Of a stretch of 64,000 nt of DNA, positions 57,454 through 64,000 are shown one piece after another (positions within the stretch are counted from its first letter, which is position 1; each line of letters starts with the position of its first letter). The DNA is taken from positions 46,478,558 through 46,542,557 of the forward strand of contig CM047427.1 of assembly GCA_026168455.1 (NCBI GenBank), given 5' to 3'. The DNA is from Theocolax elegans. Its lineage: Eukaryota; Arthropoda; Insecta; Hymenoptera; Cerocephalidae. Made by a program: the position numbers and the translations under genes. The notes under the pieces are model-generated. The model searched no databases and was not told where the DNA came from. It worked only from the letters and a program-made list of their open reading frames with translations.

Positions 57454-59142
57454 TGTTGTGTCCCGGATAATTTTACAGATAAAAAAAAATTAAAGTTATG
57501 ATTTTACTGATTTTGATTTTTGTAAACGGAAGAATGACCTAAATAACTTTACTTAACTTTTACTGACGAGAACCGTGGTAGAGCGAGGCAGGGCTTAGCA
57601 GTTCCTGTGAAGGGTGTATAGGGTGAATTGGTAGGGCAGCAGCTGTCACCAGGAGAAGATCTCGGCTTCCTCCAAGCCAAATCCAGGACGACGAAGATGT
57701 GTGAGTCGAAACAAAGTCCAAAACGACGATGACGGGAAGATTGATTTCGAGAGTGAACGCAACAGTTTGTGAAACACGGGATAGTGGATGGAAGTCCGGA
57801 TAAAGTCAATTACGATATCACAGATTTATATTTTACACTCAATTTATTTAAAATAGCATAATTATATTTCACAGAATTAATAGCTTTTGACAAATAGATA
57901 CGAATTTAAAACAACAGTAATTATTGTCCGAACTGAGGTACAAAATTTAAAGTAGTTGAAAATACGCGAAGATACAATCTCTTATACATGTGAGAGTAGG
58001 AAGACCGTCTTATTCGAGTCCGCTCGATCGACTGACTACCACTCTCCTCAACTGACTGTTGATGCGCGTCCTCTCTCGAGGTGGTATGGAGGGGAACGAC
58101 TGCTGCGCATCTTGTGGTACGCCGTTCTTGAAGGCGGAGCTGTTCTTGATTGGTTGTGGGCGGCCCTTCGGTGGTGTACGGATGGGGCTGCGAATCCACT
58201 TATTGGTTGGAGGTGGGGCGTTGTCAGCAAACTGATGAGATCTTCGGCGTCTCTTGATTGTCTTGGCGAATGTTTTGATGACGTACTTATTTGGGTGATT
58301 TGGTGTATACTATTGCAACTTTGTGAAGTCATGTTATTGTCAAACACATTAGTCATTTTAGTGAGAAGATATTTAAATAGTAATATTAGCGGAGTCGAGA
58401 GTCAGTTTCGTAAACATGAGTGTGTTCGTGGAAAGACATTAATTCATATATGTAACTTAATATTAAATAAATGTTATAATAGCAAGTATTAGCGGCATTA
58501 TACAATTCATAATGCATAAGATTATTATTAATATAACGTATTGTGGCGCGAAACGCATGAATCTATTGGGAAAGGATTAGGAGAACATGACATATGAGTA
58601 GGTGGCAGAGGTTGCGTGGAGAATTGACGGTGGCGCTAGTCTGGTGGTGCAGAAGGGAACTAAGGATTTGACTTTGTGCGAGAGAGAAAGGTATAGGTGA
58701 TGCATGCGATAGTGGCGCTAGTCTGGTGTCGTTGAAAGGAACTAAGGATTTGACTATGTGCGAGAGAGAAAGGTATAGGTGATTCATGCGATAGTGGCGC
58801 TAGTCTGGTGGCGCGGAAAGGAACTAAGGATTTGACTTTGTGCGAGAGAGAAAGGTATAGGTGATGCATGCGATAGTGGCGCTAGTCTGGTGTCGTGGAA
58901 AGGAACTAAGGATTTGACTATGTGCGAGAGAGAAAGGTATAGGTGATTCATGCGTGTACAATATATGCGTAGACATAACATATGAATATTGTATTTGAAT
59001 ACATTTATAACTAACTGCTAAGTATATATATTGTTATATTTGAATACGATCATTACTAACTTACTATTTTATACTTATTTTGGATAAATCGTGGTTATTG
59101 TTGACTAATATAAAAGTATAAAAAAAACTGCCTGACATTACA
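57454..59142 (-). repeat. 5' LTR of copy C, 1689 bp
   Basis: Minus strand TGTAATGTCAGG to GACACAACA. Carries the 82-bp repeat array at about 58633-58960. An antisense ORF of 178 codons (57956-58492) is also open in the 3' LTR (44775-45311). Confidence 0.9.
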
Positions 59143-59146
59143 CTAC

Positions 59147-59748
59147 ATAAAGATATTCAGATAAAAATAACAAAATGTAAGTAAGTTTAAATAGGCAAAA
59201 TAATTATATTTATATATATACACACATTTAAATTTTAATATCATTAATATAACCATCTCGACTATTGACATCTCTAAATGTGTTATGCACTTAAAACGCG
59301 TGTGCTTAATTTTTATATAAAAACCTATAATTTGTCTAATTTGGTATTTTCCAATATTTAAAAAAAAGTAATAAAAACGCTTGTGTGCATAAAAACTGTC
59401 GTAACTTCCTTAAAAATGATGCTAGGATAAATTTATAAAAAGCATTCGAAAGCTCTTAAAAAATGCTTTAATTTACATTGTATAACATTAAAAAATACAC
59501 TTTTTCCTGAAAAATGCAGGCATTTATAAAGAGACTTGTTTTTTTAGTTTTTCAGTTTTAAACTTTGGTTTTTTGCGCAAGTAAAAAATTAAAAATTAGA
59601 TTTTTGCACCAAGTCATTTTAAAGCTTTTTAAATTACCTTTTGAACGGTATGTAGCAGGTTTTTGTAGCATTATTTGCACCAAAGTTATGACGCTTTGAA
59701 GTTGGGTCAATTTTTATTTAGGTGAACCCAAACTTTTGAGCGGTAGTG
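59147..59748. mobile_element. Right half of the Tc1-type inverted-repeat element
   Basis: The right terminal inverted repeat spans 59366-59748 and is the reverse complement of 43761-44143. It ends ggtagtg followed by TA. The inner part (59147-59365) is AT-rich without a transposase. Confidence 0.8.
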
Positions 59749-59990
59749 TAAATCGATGGTATTTAGTAGGTTATCGTGTAAAATAATATGGTCAAATAAA
59801 GTATTCTAATGTTTTACATCTAAACTTAAATGTATTTCCATTTTTTATTATATCCATTTCTTATTTTACCATAAAATTATTATCAAATACTAGTGCTTCA
59901 TTTCACTGCAAAAGCAAATCAAAATCAATCGCTGTGTCGACATATAGGCCTCATTAGAAAGATATAATGTCGAGTGCTCGACGAGATGGC
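59749..59990. other. AT-rich spacer, no gene seen
   Basis: No ORF or repeat recognised between the Tc1-type element and the SINE copy. Confidence 0.5.
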
Positions 59991-60216
59991 CGGTGTATTC
60001 GAAACATTCTTTTTGGGTGTCAAAGTTACATTGCGTAGGCCTTGACACCGAAACCGAATGTTTCACACCTCCCGCTCACGTTGTGAAGTGTGAAAAAACC
60101 CGCCACGAAAGCCAAGCGACCGAGAACGTCACCCATCCACTTGGGTACCGCGCTCAATACTGCTTAACTTCCGTGACCGGCCGAGGTGCGTCTCCGCAAC
60201 TCCGCCACCGCGTCGG
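59991..60216 (-). mobile_element. Second, shorter copy of the 5S-headed SINE
   Basis: Aligns with 42454-42687: ggtgtattcga, gacaccgaaaccgaatg and the 5S-like part acttgggtaccgcgctc with ctgcttaac. It is more diverged and lacks the A-rich half, so it is truncated at the 3' end. No clear target duplication found. Confidence 0.7.
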
Positions 60217-60790
60217 TGATTTGTTTATATATTTTTTGTATTAAATACGTATATTCAGTTATTGTAATAATAATGTTAATATATTTACATAAATCCTTAA
60301 GCAGTAGATCTTAAATATATATTTGTAGATAGGCATGTAGCAGTGAATCTTGGATGTATTCTGCAGTTGAGCATGTGCGAACAGCGACAGCATAAGTTGA
60401 AGGTACAGTTAAAACAGCAGCAATACATACAGGACGGATACCAGCAACTAAGCTTGTACCTGCAGTAGTAGCCGCAGGTGCAGGAAAAATAGCACCGTCA
60501 ACTGTAGGCCTTGAATGCATATCTACATATCTATAGATCTTATACAAACGGTATGAAGAAAATATGAAGATTTATAGCATGAGCAGCATCCGTATAACCG
60601 GTGACAAGTAGTAACAAGATTAGCTGAAGCTGTATTAGTACCAGCAACCATATAATCTGTGTATATTAGTAGTAGTAGAAGTAGTAGTAATAATATATTT
60701 TGGGTAAGCAGCAGCAGTAGAAGCTATATGTATGACAGATGTAGTTGATCATAGCTGTATTATCATTGTCTAATTTTATACACGATTTTA
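60217..60790. other. No recognised gene; Ala-rich minus-strand ORF of unclear status
   Basis: Contains a 78-codon minus-strand ORF (60311-60547) rich in Ala, Thr and Val, and a run of agtagtag trinucleotides near 60670. No family recognised; may be chance. Confidence 0.3.
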
Positions 60791-61956
60791 TAATATATAA
60801 ATAAACAGTACATTATATAATTTTTGAAAGATTACTTGTCTACTTGCCCAGCGTTGGTTCGAAGTTTCTATATATTTTTTACCATCATTTCATCGAAATA
60901 CATTAAAATGTATTAATAATTAAAAAAATGGATTATATACCTATTAATGTGGAGTTATATGTGATTGAATTATAAAAAAATTTGACATTTCACTTTTCAT
61001 CGATGTTCTTTTTGCCTTAATCAAGTAGAAAATTTTTTGATAAACATACGAGGAAATGTCAACAGTGTCCATAATGTTGTCATTTAAACTTACTGAATAT
61101 ACTTTTTAATTAACACATTTTACGTAATATTTACAAGACTTATTCAAAATTAAAATCTATGTATTGATAAATGCTTTATGTAAAATTCTCATGCAATAGC
61201 ATTAAAAATGAATACATACCAGTAATATCAGTAGTCATTGCTTGATGCTCAAATACATAATGGAAAAGCAGCTATAAACAGGGTGATACAGAAACGTAAA
61301 TATATATATTCTCTATAATATATAAATAAACAGTACATTATATAATTTTTGAAAGATTACTTGTCTACTTGCCCAGCGTTGGTTCGAAGTTTCTATATAT
61401 TTTTTTACCATCATTTCATCGAAATACATTAAAATGTATTAATAAATTAAAAAAATGGATTATATACCTATTAAATGTGGAGTTATATGTGATTGAATTA
61501 TAAAAAAATTTGACATTTCACTTTTCATCGATGTTCTTTTTGCCTTAATCAAGTAGAAAATTTTTTTGATAAAACAATACGAGGAATGTCAACAGTGTCA
61601 CATAATTGTTGTCATTTAAATTACTTGAATTATAATATGAAAAACACCGATGAAAAGCAAAATGTGCATTTTCCTTTGAAAGTTATCTACAATTATCTGT
61701 ATATGCTGTAATTTCAGTATATTAAATTTATTTTTGTTATTTATTTTTAATTAACACATTTTACGTAATATTTACAAGACTTATTCAAAATTAAAATCTA
61801 TGTATTGATAAATGCTTTATGTAAAATTCTCATGCAATAGCATTAAAAATGAATACATACCAGTAATATCAGTAGTCATTGCTTGATGCTCAAATACATA
61901 ATGGAAAAGCAGCTATAAACAGGGTGATACAGAAACGTAAATATATATATTCTCTA
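60791..61956. repeat. Tandem duplication, units 525 and 641 bp
   Basis: taatatataaataaacag starts at 60791 and 61316, and the same end words recur at 61957. The second unit has about 116 extra bases (around 61630-61745). Otherwise the units are nearly identical, so the duplication is recent. No coding content recognised. Confidence 0.88.
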
Positions 61957-62058
61957 TAATATATAAATATTTCGTCGCCGCCGCCGTGTCTAAGAATTCA
62001 GAATTCAACATATATATATGTTATATGTATGTGTGTGTATGTGTGTGCGTGCGTGCAT

Positions 62059-62059
<1 letters not shown>

Positions 62060-62104
<45 letters not shown>

Positions 62105-63812
62105 CGAAGAGGTGGAGAAATGCTTAATGCACCATGACTGGAGCCATGCGAGACTCCCCGTGTGTCAGACTCTCCTACCGAAGGATGTCGATAGGCATAC
62201 CCACTAAATCTCCACCTCTTTTCTTACCTTTATTCCCCAACGGAAACCGCCGCAAGGCATTACTTCGCGGGGGGAGGCAACGGCTAGATTAGCCCACTAC
62301 TGTTGCTATCGCAACTCTTCTCTCCTCGTCTCTTCTGATGAGACCCAGCCTGTTCACTACGGACGTACAGAGGGTCACTACCGCGTTCCATCCCTCCTGG
62401 GAGCCAAGCAGGCGCGCCCCGATGCCCTCAGGGGTGAGGGGACCGCTCCAAATGATTCGAAACAGGTCCCGTTCCTCCCTGAAACAAGGACATCGTAGGA
62501 GGACGTGTTCCACGTCTTCGTCCACCCCTGGATAATCCGGGCACTCTGCGCTGCCGTAGACCCCTATACGAAATAGGTAGCTACGGAAGCATCCATGCCC
62601 GGTCAACACCTGGGTAAGCTGGAAACTGACGGAGCCGTGTTTCCTGCTCGCCCACTCCCGGATCCGCGGGATGATGCGGTAGGTCCAGCGGCCGTCCCTG
62701 GCTGAGTCCCATCTCCGCTGCCACTCCTCTACGGTTTCCCAATGACCATCGGTTATGGTAGCGATTCTCTTCTACGCGTCGCCCACTCTCACGGTGTCTT
62801 TCAGCTCTCTCGGCTGCCAGGAGGTCGAAGGGGGCGGTCCCCGCGATCACCGAGAGCGCAATGTCAGATACGGTTCGGTACGCCCGGGCCACCCTTAGCG
62901 CAGCTATCCTGCAGGCTCGCTGACACGGAGCACCAAAGCTCTTGTGCCTGTTCAGGTCATCAGCCCAGATAGGAGCTCCGTATAAAATTACGGAGCTCAC
63001 CACCGAGGCAAGGAGGGACCTTCGCGGTTGCTGGGGTCCCCCGATGTTGGGCATGATGCCCGCCAGCGCACGGGCCACCTTTGCCGCCTTTGAGCCTGCG
63101 TTTGCGAGATGGTTTTTGAACGACAGCCGCGCGTCTAGTGTGACCCCTAAATACTTCAACGTTTTCACCGACCGTATACGTTCTACACCTACCATGAAGG
63201 TGGCGGTCCTCTCCTTTTTGTGCGAGAGATGAGCACCGTCTCCGTTTTTTCCGCCGCCAGACTAAGTCCGTGGTCTCTCAACCAAGTGGCGACCACTTCT
63301 ATAGAGACGTCTCCGAGATATTCGATCTCTTCGACACTCTTTGCGACCACCACTAGCACCACGTCGTCCGCGAAAGCCACCATCGAGACACCCTCCGAAA
63401 GTTGCTGCCTAAGCAGGCCGTCATAGACAACGTTCCAGAGTAGGGGCCCAATGACCGAACCCTGCGGCACGCCTCCCGTGATGTTATGGGAGTGCACACC
63501 GTCGTCGGTGTCGTAGAGCAGAGTACGGTCAGTCAGGTAACTCGAGGTGACCTTCCTGAGATAGAGTGGCACTTGGAAGTGCTGCAGGGACAGCATGTTG
63601 TCCCATCTGGCAGAGTTGAAGGCATTCCGGATGTCCAAGGTTATGGTGGCACACATCCGCCTTGCACTCCGACCAGCATTGGGGGCGTTTGTGGCTATAC
63701 CAACAACTCTACCTACAGCGTCCATGGTCGATCGACCCTTTCGGAAGCCGAACTGGTTGTCGGAGAGGTCTCCGGCCCGACCGATGGCCGCTGCGAGCCT
63801 GGCGCAGATCAT
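62060..63812 (-). mobile_element. R1-clade non-LTR retrotransposon, 5' truncated
   Basis: On the minus strand an RT and C-terminal region is followed by a short 3' untranslated region and a poly(A) tail (45 T at 62060-62104 on the + strand). The 5' end breaks off inside the RT at about 63812, the usual outcome of incomplete reverse transcription. GC content is clearly higher than the surroundings. No target duplication could be fixed. Confidence 0.85.
62289..63812 (-). pseudogene. RT and C-terminal region of the R1-clade element, frameshifted
   Basis: RT motifs in order: NQFGFRKGRSTMDA, LDIRNAFNSA, GGVPQGSVIGPLLW, catalytic FADDVVLV (63189-63812); then the thumb with LKYLGVTLD (62581-63195); then LTGHGCFRSYLFRIG and a C-terminal cysteine-histidine segment CPDYPG-EDVEHVLLRCPCF (62289-62609). 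The frame changes near 63190 and 62600, so it is not translatable as one protein. Motif style fits the R1 clade. The endonuclease half is missing. Confidence 0.85.
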
Positions 63813-64000
63813 AGATCATAGATTATATAATTGGATTTATTGGAATTTTAATAAGTTTCAGGTATTTATTCTATTATATAACGGTGTAACTGCTTATATC
63901 TACTGCTTTGTGTTTGTAAGCAGCTTGGAGATTGAAAAGTATCAGTAACTAACATTAAATAGTATATTATAGAATTATTGAAGAATAATAGTGCCAGGTT
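63813..64000. other. AT-rich flank, no gene seen
   Basis: Begins with a small repeat (gatcatagatcatag). Nothing else recognised. Confidence 0.5.

Larger units (their letters stand above)
44288..59142 (-). mobile_element. Copy C: complete Gypsy-type LTR element with gag, pol, env
   Basis: Both LTRs (1674 and 1689 bp), primer binding site, leader, gag, pol, env. Flanked by a perfect 4-bp duplication CTAC (44284-44287 and 59143-59146). The host site is the interior of a Tc1-type inverted-repeat element. Gag and env are open. Pol has a stop, a 7-base deletion, a one-base frameshift, an 816-bp tandem duplication and a solo LTR insertion. The two LTRs differ mainly by one 14-base deletion plus scattered substitutions, so the insertion is fairly young. 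Confidence 0.92.

Noticed and set aside
60311..60547. Ala/Thr-rich minus-strand ORF as a cuticle-like gene
   Set aside because: No signal peptide, no splice context and no recognised repeat motif; low complexity is enough to explain it.

Overview
The window is intergenic, transposon-packed DNA from an arthropod. An insect is most likely, perhaps a hymenopteran. The evidence is AT-rich DNA, Gypsy, BEL/Pao, Jockey-clade and R1-clade retroelements, a 5S-derived SINE, a Tc1-type inverted-repeat element, and degraded exon pieces that look like animal dlg1 and ANKLE2. No complete host gene was found. Almost all long ORFs are retrotransposon genes.

Left part (1-25824): nested Gypsy-type LTR elements of two families. 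Family A has 2.28-kb LTRs and family B/C has 1.68-kb LTRs. Both carry gag, pol and a membrane glycoprotein (env) gene. Copy A (1-4664, + strand) has env between its LTRs but no gag or pol. Its leader joins env exactly at the splice junction predicted from the other copies, so it looks like a reverse-transcribed and integrated spliced env mRNA. It sits inside the env gene of copy B (4665-13080, - strand, decayed). B abuts a 469-bp tandem satellite (13081-15604). The satellite abuts a family A leader, PBS and LTR (15605-18242). That LTR also closes copy E (- strand, 15789-25263), which has intact 1532-aa pol and 653-aa env, while most of its gag is lost and replaced by an inverted LTR fragment (25264-25824).

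Middle part (25825-43760): a Jockey-clade LINE remnant, a degraded Gypsy pol, a putative 1.04-kb solo LTR, a degraded BEL/Pao element, microsatellites and several exon-like islands (31892-32040, 34126-34172, 35362-35502, 40376-40540). At 42250-42687 is a SINE with a 5S rRNA-like head and perfect 16-bp target-site duplications. Long AT-rich stretches here hold nothing I can name.

Right part (43761-64000): a 1.13-kb element with 0.38-kb terminal inverted repeats and TA target sites (43761-44287 plus 59147-59748) was invaded by copy C, a complete 14.9-kb insertion on the - strand flanked by CTAC. C has intact gag (479 aa) and env (693 aa). Its pol is broken, carries an 816-bp in-frame tandem duplication, and is interrupted by a family A solo LTR flanked by CCAT. 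Beyond it lie a second 5S-SINE copy, a 525/641-bp tandem duplication and a 5'-truncated R1-clade LINE (62060-63812, - strand).

Relative order that follows from nesting: Tc1-type element before C before the solo A LTR; satellite before B before A. The env proteins are secreted or membrane glycoproteins with a signal peptide, many cysteines and a C-terminal anchor. Their cysteine and tryptophan pattern recalls the chuvirus-type glycoproteins captured by insect LTR elements, but that assignment is from recognition and not from a search.
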